Assembly (NCBI RefSeq): GCF_004364335.1
Contig: NZ_SOCR01000011.1
Span: forward strand, 152,963 to 216,962
Direction of reading: 5' to 3'
From: Pseudomonas graminis
GTDB taxonomy: Bacteria > Pseudomonadota > Gammaproteobacteria > Pseudomonadales > Pseudomonadaceae
Length of the DNA stretch: 64,000 bases
Shown here one piece after another: positions 42,176 through 50,408 of the stretch. The translations under genes and the position numbers were made by a program. Every line of letters begins with the position of its first letter. Positions within the stretch are counted from its first letter, which is position 1. Under the pieces are notes generated by a model that was not told the DNA's origin, made no database searches, and saw nothing but the letters and a program-made list of their open reading frames with translations.

Positions 42176-43603
42176 ATGTCCGATGCAACTGAGCGCCTGT
42201 GGGGCGCGCGCTTCAAGTCAGCGCCGGCTGAAGCGATGGCCAATCTGTCACGCTCGCCGGCCGTCTATTTCCGCATGACGCCCTATGACGTCGCAGGGTC
42301 CAAGGCCCATGCCCACGAGCTTGAGCGCGCCGGCTTGCTGGACGCCGACGAAACCCGCCGCATCATTGAGGCGCTGCAATCGATTGACGAGGATTTCGCC
42401 GCCGGCAAGATTCAGCCGATTCCCGCCGACGAGGACGTGCACACCTTCATCGAGCGTCTGCTCACCGAACGCCTCGGCACACTGGGCGGCAAGCTTCGCG
42501 CCGGGCGCTCGCGCAACGATCAGACGGCCAACGACATGCGGCTGTTTCTGCGCGACCGGATTCGCGTGCTGACCCTGTCGATTCTTGATCTGCAGCAGGC
42601 ATTGGTCGGTCAGGCCGAGGAGCATGTCGAGACCATTGCGCCCGGCTTCACCCATTTGCAACAGGCGCAGCCGATTGTGTTCGGTCATCACTTGATGGCC
42701 CACGCCCAGGCGATTCATCGTGACATCCAGCGCCTGCAGGATTGGGACCAGCGCTTCAACCTTTCCCCCCTCGGCGCCGCCGCAATGGCCGGGTCCGCCA
42801 TTGCGCGCGACCCTCAACGCTCGGCGGCGGAAATGGGTTACGCCGGGCCGTGTGAGAACTCCATCGACGCTGTCGCCAGCCGCGATCACGTGGCTGAATT
42901 CCTGTTCTGCGCGAGCATGCTGGGAATCAACATTTCGCGCATGGCCGAGGAGTTCTGCATCTGGACGTCGCGGCAGTTTCACTGGGTCGAGCTGGACGAT
43001 GCCTACGCTACGGGCAGCTCGATCATGCCGCAGAAGAAGAACCCGGACATCGCCGAACTGGCCCGTGGGAAATCCGGCCGTTTGATCGGTTCGTTGACAG
43101 CGATCTTATCTGTGCTCAAGGCGCAGCCGCTGTCGTACAACCGGGATTTGAGCGAAGACAAGCACGCCATCTTCGACGCCTTGGACACGCTGAATCTGGT
43201 GCTGCCTGCCTTCGCAGGCATGGTTCGAACAATGACGGTAAGCAAAGACGAGTTGCTGCGTCAGGCCCCATTGGGGTTCACCCTGGCGACGGAAATTGCT
43301 GACTGGCTGGCCGTTCGCGGCGTGCCGTTCAAGGAAGCCCACGAGATCACCGGGCAACTGGTGCAGCTGTGCGAGGCGCAGGACATCGGGCTGCCGGAAC
43401 TGACGCCAAAGATGCTCGCCGACACCGACCCGCGCCTGACGCCGGAGGTGCTGAAGAGCCTGACGCTGGAAGCTGCACTGGCAGCGCGCAGCGGCTGGGG
43501 CGGGACGTCGCCGGTGCGCGTGGCCGAGCAGATCGCACGGTTTAAACAGCACCTGGTCGCCCAGGAGCAGTGGGCCAAGGAATACAGCGGCCCGCGGGGT
43601 TGA
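42176..43603 (+). CDS. argH: Argininosuccinate lyase-like protein (divergent ArgH paralogue)
   Basis: A 475-residue member of the fumarase/aspartase superfamily. The start at ATG 42176 has GAGGGGG at optimal distance; an ATG two codons earlier is too close to it. The signature GSSIMPQKKNP is at 280-290, with the catalytic-serine loop intact, as are RAGRSRNDQ and THLQQAQP. The N-terminus (RLWGARFKSAPAEAMANLS) resembles ArgH of high-GC Gram-positives more than the usual Pseudomonas ArgH, and the gene is far from other arginine genes in the window. It may be a second lyase for argininosuccinate or a related N-substituted amino acid. The symbol is by family only. Confidence 0.8.
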   Translation: MSDATERLWGARFKSAPAEAMANLSRSPAVYFRMTPYDVAGSKAHAHELERAGLLDADETRRIIEALQSIDEDFAAGKIQPIPADEDVHTFIERLLTERLGTLGGKLRAGRSRNDQTANDMRLFLRDRIRVLTLSILDLQQALVGQAEEHVETIAPGFTHLQQAQPIVFGHHLMAHAQAIHRDIQRLQDWDQRFNLSPLGAAAMAGSAIARDPQRSAAEMGYAGPCENSIDAVASRDHVAEFLFCASMLGINISRMAEEFCIWTSRQFHWVELDDAYATGSSIMPQKKNPDIAELARGKSGRLIGSLTAILSVLKAQPLSYNRDLSEDKHAIFDALDTLNLVLPAFAGMVRTMTVSKDELLRQAPLGFTLATEIADWLAVRGVPFKEAHEITGQLVQLCEAQDIGLPELTPKMLADTDPRLTPEVLKSLTLEAALAARSGWGGTSPVRVAEQIARFKQHLVAQEQWAKEYSGPRG

Positions 43604-43626
43604 TTGCAGCCTCCAGGCATTCGCAC

Positions 43627-43717
43627 GTGTAGGAGCGCGCTTGCCCGCGATTGAGGTGGGTCAGTTTCAGAGATGCTTCTGACCCTACGCATTTCGCGGG
43701 CAAGCGCGCTCCTACAC
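43627..43717. repeat. REP pair (gcgcgcttgcccgcga type)
   Basis: Inverted REP units with outer gtgtagg/cctacac ends, extended by aggtgggtcag-like pairing. It lies after argH and before the convergent mmsB. Confidence 0.87.
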
Positions 43718-43775
43718 CAACTGTGTTTGTCACCCGCCCGCACGACCATGCAGATGCGACGGCACAGCGCGGGGT

Positions 43776-44663
43776 TCATACCTTCTTGATGTACCCCTCA
43801 ACCACCGCGGAGAAGTCCTTGCCGCCATCACCGCGCAAACTCATCGCCTGGTAAAGCTGCTGCGCCAACGCGCCCATGATCACGGGTTGGCGCGCGGCTT
43901 TGGCGGCCTCGGTTGCCAGGCCCAGATCCTTGAGCATCAGCTCCGCGCCGAACCCTCCGGTGTAGCCGCGCGACGCCGGGGCGGTTTCCACGACGCCGGG
44001 CCACGGGTTGTACATTTCCGAGCTCCAGCAGCGCCCGGTCGAGCTGTTGATGATGGTCGCCAGCACGCCAGTGTCGATGCCCAGGCTATTGCCCAGCGCC
44101 ATGGCTTCTGCCACGCCGATCATGGAAATGCCCAACAGCATGTTGTTGCAGATCTTCGCGATCTGCCCCGTGCCGACATCGCCGCAGTGGACGATATTGC
44201 GGCCCATCTGCGCCAGGATCGGCTTGAGCACCGTGAAGTGTTCAAGACTCGCGCCGACCATGAACGTCAGCGTCCCGGCCTGCGCCCCGCCGGTGCCACC
44301 GGACACCGGCGCATCGCCGACGACTACGCCTTGTTTCGCCGCAGCCGCCGCCACATCGCGGATGGTCTGTGGATCGATCGTGCTGCAATCCACCGCCGGC
44401 ACCCCTGCGCTGATGCCAGCCAGGACGCCGTCGTCATTCAGGTACACCGCGCGAACATGAGCCGCCGCCGGGAGCATGGTGATGACCAGGTCGGCACCCT
44501 GAGCAGCATGTTTGGGCGACTCACTGATCCGGCTGCCCAATTCGGCCAGTTCGGCCAAGACCTGTTGGTTGACGTCGAACAAATGCAGCTGATGCCCGGC
44601 ACGGATCAGGTTCCGCGCCATCGGCGCACCCATATTGCCCAGACCGATGAATGCGATTTTCAT
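43776..44663 (-). CDS. mmsB: 3-hydroxyisobutyrate dehydrogenase
   Basis: A 295-residue NAD-dependent beta-hydroxyacid dehydrogenase that oxidises 3-hydroxyisobutyrate to methylmalonate semialdehyde in valine breakdown. GLGNMG (7-12) binds NAD, DAPVSGGTGGA (118-128) is the substrate motif and K170 in IAKICNNML is the catalytic lysine. AAGGAG is ideally placed. Its product is the substrate of MmsA, encoded upstream in the same direction 157 bp away, with a REP pair in between. Confidence 0.94.
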   Translation of the reverse strand: MKIAFIGLGNMGAPMARNLIRAGHQLHLFDVNQQVLAELAELGSRISESPKHAAQGADLVITMLPAAAHVRAVYLNDDGVLAGISAGVPAVDCSTIDPQTIRDVAAAAAKQGVVVGDAPVSGGTGGAQAGTLTFMVGASLEHFTVLKPILAQMGRNIVHCGDVGTGQIAKICNNMLLGISMIGVAEAMALGNSLGIDTGVLATIINSSTGRCWSSEMYNPWPGVVETAPASRGYTGGFGAELMLKDLGLATEAAKAARQPVIMGALAQQLYQAMSLRGDGGKDFSAVVEGYIKKV

Positions 44664-44719
44664 GGTTGTTCTCCTTGTTCAAAACCCAGCTCAAACCCAC
44701 TGACGGAATACGATCTGTG

Positions 44720-44804
44720 TAGGAGCGCGCTTGCCCGCGATGGCGTCGTGTCTGTCAACTCACCCGCCACAGACATATCGCTTCCGCGGGCAAGCGCGCG
44801 CCTA
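44720..44804. repeat. REP pair (gcgcgcttgcccgcga type) between mmsA and mmsB
   Basis: Inverted units taggagcgcgcttgcccgcg and cgcgggcaagcgcgcgccta. It lies inside the probable mmsA-mmsB transcription unit, where it may lower or stabilise the downstream or upstream message. Confidence 0.85.
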
Positions 44805-44820
44805 AAAAAGGGCGTCGCAC

Positions 44821-46347
44821 TCAACGCAAATTGATCGTCGTATTCACCCCGTCATTCACGCTGTCGTCATCAAACCAGCGGCTGGTGACCGTCTTGGTCT
44901 GAGTGTAGAACTGCACCACCTGCTTGCCGTACGGCCCCAGATCCCCCAGCTTCGAACCGCGCGAACCGGTGAAGCTGAAGAACGGCACCGGCACCGGAAT
45001 CGGGATGTTGATGCCGACCTGACCCACATCAATTTCACTCTGGAATTTGCGCGCCGCCGCACCGCTCTGGGTGAAAAGTCCGACTCCGTTGCCAAACGGG
45101 TTGGCGTTGACCAATGCGATGGCCTGATCGAGCGTATCGACCTCCAGCACAACCAGCACCGGCCCGAAGATTTCCTGAGTGTAGATCTGCATGTCGGTGG
45201 TCACGCCGGTGAACAGCGTCGGCCCGACGAAATTGCCTTCCTCAAAGCCCGCCACTGTGATGTTGCGCCCGTCCAGTTCGAGGGTGGCACCTTCCTGAAC
45301 GCCACTTTCAATCAAATCAAGAATCCGCTGTTTAGCGCGCCTGGAAATCACTGGCCCGACATCGGTGCCCGCCTCGCTTCCCGCATTCACCTTGAGCTTC
45401 TGCGCCAGCGCTTTCAGATCGGGGATCCACTGCTTCGCCGCGCCGACCATGACCACCGCCGACGTCGCCATGCAGCGCTGACCCGCCGCACCAAAACCGG
45501 CGCCGACCAATGCGTTGAGGGTCTGCTCGCGATTGGCATCCGGCAGCACGACGGCATGGTTCTTCGCGCCCATCATCGACTGCACGCGCTTGCCGTGTTT
45601 GCCCGCCAGGTCGTAAACGTGAGTGCCCACCGCCGTCGAGCCGACGAAGGACACCGCCTTGATGTCCTTGTGGGTGCAGATCCCGTCCACCACCTCTTTG
45701 CCACCATGCACGACATTGAGCACGCCCGCCGGCACGCCCGCCTCGACCGCCAGTTCGACCAGCAGCATGGTCGACATCGGGTCCTGCTCGGACGGCTTGA
45801 GCACGAAGGTATTGCCGCACGCGATGGCCATCGGGAACATCCATAGCGGAATCATCGCCGGGAAGTTGAAAGGCGTGATCCCTGCGCAGACGCCGATGGG
45901 CTGACGCAGCGTGTAGGTGTCGACGCCACCGGCCACGTTTTCGGCAAATTCGCCCATCTGCAGCGTGCCGATGGAGCACGCGTGCTCGACCACTTCCAGG
46001 CCGCGGAAGATATCGCCCTCGGCGTCCGCGATGGTCTTGCCCTGTTCGGCGCTGAGCACGACGGCGATGCGTTTGGAGTGTTCACGGATCAACGCCTGCA
46101 ACTTGAGCATGATGCGCATGCGGACGCCAATCGGCGTGTGCCGCCAGGTGGTGAATGCCTTCTGCGCGGCGGCGACAGCGGCATCGACCTCGGCGGCAGT
46201 GGCAAATGGCACGTGGGCCAGCACTTCCTGGGTGGCAGGGTTTACCACGTCGAGCCACTCGGTGGTTTGCGACTCAACCCATTCGCCGCCGATCAGCAGC
46301 TTCACGCGGGCCACGGTGGTGTTGTTCTTGTTCAGTGACACGTTCAT
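44821..46347 (-). CDS. mmsA: Methylmalonate-semialdehyde dehydrogenase (acylating)
   Basis: A 508-residue CoA-dependent aldehyde dehydrogenase that converts methylmalonate semialdehyde to propionyl-CoA (valine) and malonate semialdehyde to acetyl-CoA. The start at ATG 46347 has GGAG 8 nt upstream and gives the family N-terminus; an ATG six codons earlier is possible. The catalytic Cys is C292 in GAAGQRCMAT; ITPFNFPAM and KPSEQDP are the cofactor-binding landmarks. Together with mmsB it forms the lower valine pathway, next to an MFS transporter gene. Confidence 0.95.
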   Translation of the reverse strand: MNVSLNKNNTTVARVKLLIGGEWVESQTTEWLDVVNPATQEVLAHVPFATAAEVDAAVAAAQKAFTTWRHTPIGVRMRIMLKLQALIREHSKRIAVVLSAEQGKTIADAEGDIFRGLEVVEHACSIGTLQMGEFAENVAGGVDTYTLRQPIGVCAGITPFNFPAMIPLWMFPMAIACGNTFVLKPSEQDPMSTMLLVELAVEAGVPAGVLNVVHGGKEVVDGICTHKDIKAVSFVGSTAVGTHVYDLAGKHGKRVQSMMGAKNHAVVLPDANREQTLNALVGAGFGAAGQRCMATSAVVMVGAAKQWIPDLKALAQKLKVNAGSEAGTDVGPVISRRAKQRILDLIESGVQEGATLELDGRNITVAGFEEGNFVGPTLFTGVTTDMQIYTQEIFGPVLVVLEVDTLDQAIALVNANPFGNGVGLFTQSGAAARKFQSEIDVGQVGINIPIPVPVPFFSFTGSRGSKLGDLGPYGKQVVQFYTQTKTVTSRWFDDDSVNDGVNTTINLR

Positions 46348-46404
46348 TGCCGTTGCTCCATTCAAGGCAGCGCGCCAGCATGGGCGCGCTGAAAAAAGTC
46401 GACT

Positions 46405-47733
46405 TCAGGCAGCGCGATGGCGAGGGGGATCACGCTTCATCAGCGCGGTGCAGACCAATGCCACCAGCGCCATGCCGATCAGGTAGGCAATCACATAGCG
46501 CGGACTGCCGCCGCCCATGGCCAGCAATTGCGTGGCGATCATCGGCGCAAATCCGCCGCCCAGGACGCCCGCCAACTGCACCGAAACGGAAATACCGCTG
46601 TAGCGAATTTCCGCCGGAAACTGCCGAGCGAACAACAGGGATTCCGGCGCATACAGGATCGGGAAGACCACACCGACTGCCAGCACCATCGCCCACCACA
46701 CCATCTGCGGCTCGCGGGTACCGAGCATGGCGAAGAATGGATAAACGAACGCGCAGAGCAGCAGAAGCCCGGCGAAATACAGACGTTTCTGACCAACCTT
46801 GTCGGACAGGTGCCCACACAGCGGCATGGTCACAAGGGACAGCGCAGCGCCGGCGGTGATCGCGCTCAGCACGTCAGCGCGGGGGATGAGCAACTGGTTG
46901 GCGGCGTATGCCAACGCGAAGGTCACCGACATGTAAAACCAGGCGTTCTCGGCGGTGCGCGCGCCGATAATGGTCAGGGTTTCTTTCGGGTATTCGCGGA
47001 ACACTCTGAACAGCGGCACCTTGACGGCGATGTTGTCTTTTTTGAGCTTCTCGAAATCGGGCGACTCCGGGACTTTCAGGCGAATCAGCCAGCCCACGCC
47101 CAGCAGCACGACGCTGGCGAGAAACGGAATGCGCCAGCCCCAGCTGAGCATGTCGGCCTCAGGCAATTTCGCGACCATGCCCATCGCCAGCGAGGCCAGC
47201 ACCAGCCCCGCGCCGACGCCGGTTTGCGGCAGGCTGCCGTAGAAACCTTTGCGGCCCTCGGGCGCATGTTCGACGGCCATCAGCACCGCCCCGCCCCATT
47301 CACCGCCGACTGCCATGCCCTGCAAAAAACGCATCGCCACGAGCAGCACCGCGGCCCAGTAGCCAATCTGTTCGTAGGTGGGAATCAGGCCGATGATGAT
47401 GGTCGGAATGCCCATCAGCATCAGGGTGAATAGCAGCATGGACTTGCGACCGATCTTGTCGCCGAAATGGCCAAACACGATGCCGCCCAGTGGCCGGCCG
47501 AGAAAGCCCACGGCGTAGGTGGCGAACGCCGCCAGCACAACGATGATCGGGTCCAGTGCAGGGAAGAAGATCTTGTTGAAGATCAGTGCGGCAGCTGTGC
47601 CGTAGAGGAAAAAGTCATACCACTCGATGGTCGTGCCAGCCATGCTCGCCGCGCCGGCAAGCCGGTAGGATCGGGCGTTCTTCACGGGGCCGGCATCGAG
47701 TGCACCGGCATCCGCCGTAATAGCGTTCTTCAT
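46405..47733 (-). CDS. MFS transporter, metabolite:H+ symporter (MHS) family
   Basis: A 442-residue inner-membrane protein with 12 predicted helices. The N-terminal SMAGTTIEWYDFFLYGTAAAL and the loop motif GFLGRPLGGIVFGHFGDKIGRK are diagnostic of the MHS subfamily, which imports organic acids such as citrate, alpha-ketoglutarate or aromatic acids. GGAGGAG precedes the ATG. It lies 57 bp upstream of mmsA in the same direction, so it may import a branched-chain acid or propionate-related substrate for the Mms enzymes; this is inference. Confidence 0.93.
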   Translation of the reverse strand: MKNAITADAGALDAGPVKNARSYRLAGAASMAGTTIEWYDFFLYGTAAALIFNKIFFPALDPIIVVLAAFATYAVGFLGRPLGGIVFGHFGDKIGRKSMLLFTLMLMGIPTIIIGLIPTYEQIGYWAAVLLVAMRFLQGMAVGGEWGGAVLMAVEHAPEGRKGFYGSLPQTGVGAGLVLASLAMGMVAKLPEADMLSWGWRIPFLASVVLLGVGWLIRLKVPESPDFEKLKKDNIAVKVPLFRVFREYPKETLTIIGARTAENAWFYMSVTFALAYAANQLLIPRADVLSAITAGAALSLVTMPLCGHLSDKVGQKRLYFAGLLLLCAFVYPFFAMLGTREPQMVWWAMVLAVGVVFPILYAPESLLFARQFPAEIRYSGISVSVQLAGVLGGGFAPMIATQLLAMGGGSPRYVIAYLIGMALVALVCTALMKRDPPRHRAA

Positions 47734-47831
47734 AAACTCCTCCGCTTATTTATTGTTGTGCAGGGTGTTATGGCGTGTGTTTTCTGGATGTATTTGAACC
47801 TGGAACTCGTCCTCGATGGATCACTGATTCC

Positions 47832-47920
47832 GTAGGAGCCGGCTTGCTGGCGAACCGCGTTGTGTCATCAAACATCGCTGTCGCTGACCCGACGTGTTCG
47901 CCAGCAAGCCGGCTCCTACA
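47832..47920. repeat. REP pair (gccggcttgctggcga type)
   Basis: Inverted units gtaggagccggcttgctggc and its complement ending ggctcctaca. The right arm is also the left border of the 132-bp composite module described next. Confidence 0.87.
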
Positions 47921-48053
47921 GGTTTCGCGTACCTCGCAGATTTTGCAGTTGGCGCAGATCAACTGTAGGAGCGCGCTTGCCCGCGAACTCGGTTAACCCT
48001 CCACCGCAGCAGCGCCGGCTAGAATGCTTTCGCCAGCAAGCCGGCTCCTACAG
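47911..48053. repeat. Composite REP module with hybrid REP pair, copy at 47.9 kb
   Basis: From the ggctcctacag at 47911 to the same string at 48043 the distance is exactly 132 bp. The module holds a spacer (about 47922-47962), a REP of the gcgcgcttgcccgcga type (from 47964), a second spacer with the core tagaatgctt, and a REP arm of the other type (ttcgccagcaagccggctcc). The hybrid palindrome therefore pairs two different REP families. A near-identical module is tandemly repeated at 54.1-54.3 kb. The 412-bp gap 47734-48145 contains no gene. Confidence 0.8.
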
Positions 48054-48145
48054 ATCGCGTCGTTACGGGTCGGTTGGATCCGGCCGCGCTTCGGAGTATA
48101 GATGTGCAAACTTCTAATAAGAACGCACATAAAAGCAGGTTCAAC

Positions 48146-49093
48146 ATGCAAAAAAACATCACGTCCCTGAGCGCATTGAACTGGGATGACCTGAAGTTTT
48201 TTCTGGAAGTGGCGCGCACGCGCAAGGCCAGTTCGGCAGCCAAACGCCTTGGGGTGGACTACACCACGGTGTCGCGACGGATCAGCTCGCTGGAGACGTC
48301 ACTGGGCACGCTGCTGTTCGAAAAATCGCGCAACACCGGCTTCATCCTCACCGCAGAAGGCCAGCGATTGCTAGGCGCGGCGGAGTCCATCGAAAGCACG
48401 CTGCACATCGCCTGCGAGCAGGTTTCCGGCTCCGGCGTCGCGCTGTCGGGGCACGTGCGCATGGGCTGCACCGAAGGCTTCGGCAGTTTCTTCATCACCC
48501 CGCAACTGAGCCACTTCACCAACACGTACCCGGCCATCTCGGTGGACATCCTGCCGCTGCCGCACTTCATCAGCCTGTCCAAGCGCGAGGCGGACATCGT
48601 CATCGCGCTGGAGCGTCCGGAGCATGGGCCCTACGTGTGCTGCAAGTTGTGTGACTACAGCCTGAGGCTCTATGCCACTCAGGATTACCTGGACAATCAC
48701 ACGCCGATCCGCAAGACCGAAGACCTCGCCGACCATCCGTTCATCAGCTACGTCGACGACCTGGCCTTCAGCTCTGAATTGCTCTACCTCAGCAACCTCC
48801 TCCCCGGCGCCCACGCCACCCTGCGCAGCACCAGCGTCATTGCCCAATACGTCGCCGCGCTGCAGGGACGAGCGCTGGCGATCCTGCCATGCTTTCTGGC
48901 GGCGCAAGATGCTCGACTGCTGCCGGTGCTGGAAAGTGAGGTGGATATCACAAGGCAGTTCTGGATGTATTGCCGGGAGGACCTGAGAAAGCTCAAGCGG
49001 ATTACGTTGTTGTGGGATTACATCCGCGAGGCCACCGAGCGCAATCAGGCGTTTCTGTTAGGCAAGACGGAACGGATGACGTTTGTGGATTGA
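48146..49093 (+). CDS. LysR-family transcriptional regulator
   Basis: A 315-residue LTTR. The start at ATG 48146 gives the helix-turn-helix (FFLEVARTRKASSAAKRLG, VDYTTVSRRISSLETSLG) at a normal place; the frame is open further upstream only across the promoter. The effector domain starts near residue 95 (SGHVRMGCTEGFGSFFITP). It is divergent from the MFS-mmsAB genes and upstream of the oxygenase cluster, so it could control either. Confidence 0.9.
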   Translation: MQKNITSLSALNWDDLKFFLEVARTRKASSAAKRLGVDYTTVSRRISSLETSLGTLLFEKSRNTGFILTAEGQRLLGAAESIESTLHIACEQVSGSGVALSGHVRMGCTEGFGSFFITPQLSHFTNTYPAISVDILPLPHFISLSKREADIVIALERPEHGPYVCCKLCDYSLRLYATQDYLDNHTPIRKTEDLADHPFISYVDDLAFSSELLYLSNLLPGAHATLRSTSVIAQYVAALQGRALAILPCFLAAQDARLLPVLESEVDITRQFWMYCREDLRKLKRITLLWDYIREATERNQAFLLGKTERMTFVD

Positions 49094-49111
49094 GTGATCG
49101 GACACAGCAAA

Positions 49112-49287
49112 TTGTAGGAGCCGGCTTGCTGGCGAAGGCGCCTGGACAGCCGACCTCAATGTGTCGGATCGGGATCGGACGCTCTAAGCAATCGGGCTTT
49201 TTCTGGATCGCATCCCAACGATGGCGTGGCATCAGGCACATCAATGGCGCCTGATGCATTTTTCGCGGGCAAGCGCGCTCCTACACA
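49112..49287. repeat. Hybrid REP pair with long core
   Basis: The left arm (tgtaggagccggcttgctgg at 49113) belongs to one REP type and the right arm (tttcgcgggcaagcgcgctc at 49261) to another. The 120-bp core has no gene. Together with 49288-49543 this is the control region of the downstream cluster. Confidence 0.75.
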
Positions 49288-49318
49288 GGTCCGAACGTCT
49301 GCCCTGCCCCTCCCCGCC

Positions 49319-49342
49319 ATAGTTCAGAATTCTCTGAACTAT
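49319..49342. promoter_or_regulatory. Perfect inverted repeat, operator candidate
   Basis: Arms atagttcag (49319-49327) and ctgaactat (49334-49342) around the spacer aattct. It is a perfect 9-bp dyad, 200 bp upstream of the first gene of the oxygenase-transporter cluster, followed by AT-rich promoter-like sequence. A dimeric repressor or activator (GntR- or LysR-type) is the simplest reading. Confidence 0.55.
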
Positions 49343-49413
49343 GCATTTGAGCTTTCCTATTCTTTCCGTTCATCGGCCGAACCTAAGATCAGCCCCAATA
49401 AAGGAGCCCGTCC

Positions 49414-49452
49414 ATGAGAGACACGGCCCGAAGATTGCCTTTTCTGATGTGA
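49414..49452 (+). CDS. Candidate 12-residue leader peptide
   Basis: ATG at 49414 with a strong AAGGAG site (49401-49406) encodes MRDTARRLPFLM before a TGA. It lies in the transcribed leader of the oxygenase-transporter cluster, 91 bp before the first large gene. Size and position fit an upstream leader peptide that could control expression by attenuation or translational coupling. No homologue is recognised, so the call rests on the ribosome-binding site only. Confidence 0.35.
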   Translation: MRDTARRLPFLM

Positions 49453-49543
49453 CTGCCGTTGTACCCCGTCTTGGCCTGGGCCGTGGCGGAGCCCTGTTTC
49501 GGGTCCCACGTCAGCCGCTCGACGCAATCTTTGAGGACGCTCG

Positions 49544-50395
49544 ATGAAACTGGAAATCTTCCGCACGCTCTGGGGCTACCGCGCCAGCAAGGCTCAGGCG
49601 CTGGATGAGCTGCTGGAGGCCGGGTTCGACGGCATGGAAGCACGCCTGCCGCTGACGCCTGTGGAGCGAGCGGAATTCGGTGCCTTCCTGCGCGCCAATC
49701 ACGTGCCTTACATCGCCACGGTATTCACCGCCTACGATGTCCTCCCGGAACAATCGGCGACCACCGCAGAACACCTCACCGATCTGGAGCAGAAGCTCGC
49801 CTGGTCAACCGAACTGGCGCCGCGCTTCGTCAATGTGCTGGCCGGCAATGACCGCTGGCAATTGCCCCAGCAGGTGGACTTCTTCGGTCAGGCGCTGGAA
49901 GTGGCGCGCAAGCAGGGTCAAGCGGTGGCGTTCGAAACCCACCGCGCGCGCTCGCTGTTCAATCCGTGGGTCACCCTTGAGCTGATCCGCCAACTGCCCG
50001 ATCTGCGCTTCACCAGCGACATCAGCCACTGGATCGTCGCCTGCGAGCGTTTGCTCGACGACCCCGAAGACGACCTCAGCACGTTCGTCGAGCGCGTTCA
50101 TCACATTCAGGCTCGGGTCGGTTACGACCAGGGCCCGCAAGTCCCGCATCCCGCCGCCCCCGAGTACGCCCGCGAGCTGGCTTTCCATCAGCAGCACTGG
50201 GAAGCCGTGTGGAAATCCCAGCAGGCGCGCGGTTATCAGCTCAGCACGATGACCCCCGAATTCGGCTCCGACGGCTATCTGCATCATCTGCCCTTCACCA
50301 ATGTGCCAGTCGCCGATCTCTGGTCGCTGAACGTGTGGATGGGCCAGACCGAACGCGAACACTTCCAGCGCTTCACCCATACAACAAGCCGATAA
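49544..50395 (+). CDS. Sugar phosphate isomerase/epimerase-like TIM-barrel protein
   Basis: A 283-residue protein of the xylose isomerase-like TIM-barrel (AP_endonuc_2) superfamily. The strand ends carry the metal-binding pattern: EAGFDGMEARL with Glu near residue 33, AFETHRARS (Glu/His near 128-130), TSDISHWIVACERL (Asp and His near 152-155) and RVHHIQARVG (His near 182). Enzymes of this group isomerise or epimerise sugars and keto acids. It has GAGG upstream and is followed after 13 bp by a 2-oxoglutarate oxygenase gene, suggesting a catabolic route for an imported amino-acid-like substrate. Confidence 0.85.
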   Translation: MKLEIFRTLWGYRASKAQALDELLEAGFDGMEARLPLTPVERAEFGAFLRANHVPYIATVFTAYDVLPEQSATTAEHLTDLEQKLAWSTELAPRFVNVLAGNDRWQLPQQVDFFGQALEVARKQGQAVAFETHRARSLFNPWVTLELIRQLPDLRFTSDISHWIVACERLLDDPEDDLSTFVERVHHIQARVGYDQGPQVPHPAAPEYARELAFHQQHWEAVWKSQQARGYQLSTMTPEFGSDGYLHHLPFTNVPVADLWSLNVWMGQTEREHFQRFTHTTSR

Positions 50396-50408
50396 GGAGC
50401 GTTTCGTC

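Noticed and set aside
49453..49543. Read-through of the short leader ORF into a longer protein (LPLYPVLAWAVAEP...)
   Set aside because: It needs reading through TGA and then runs into the next gene out of frame; I found no evidence of recoding or of a degraded family member.
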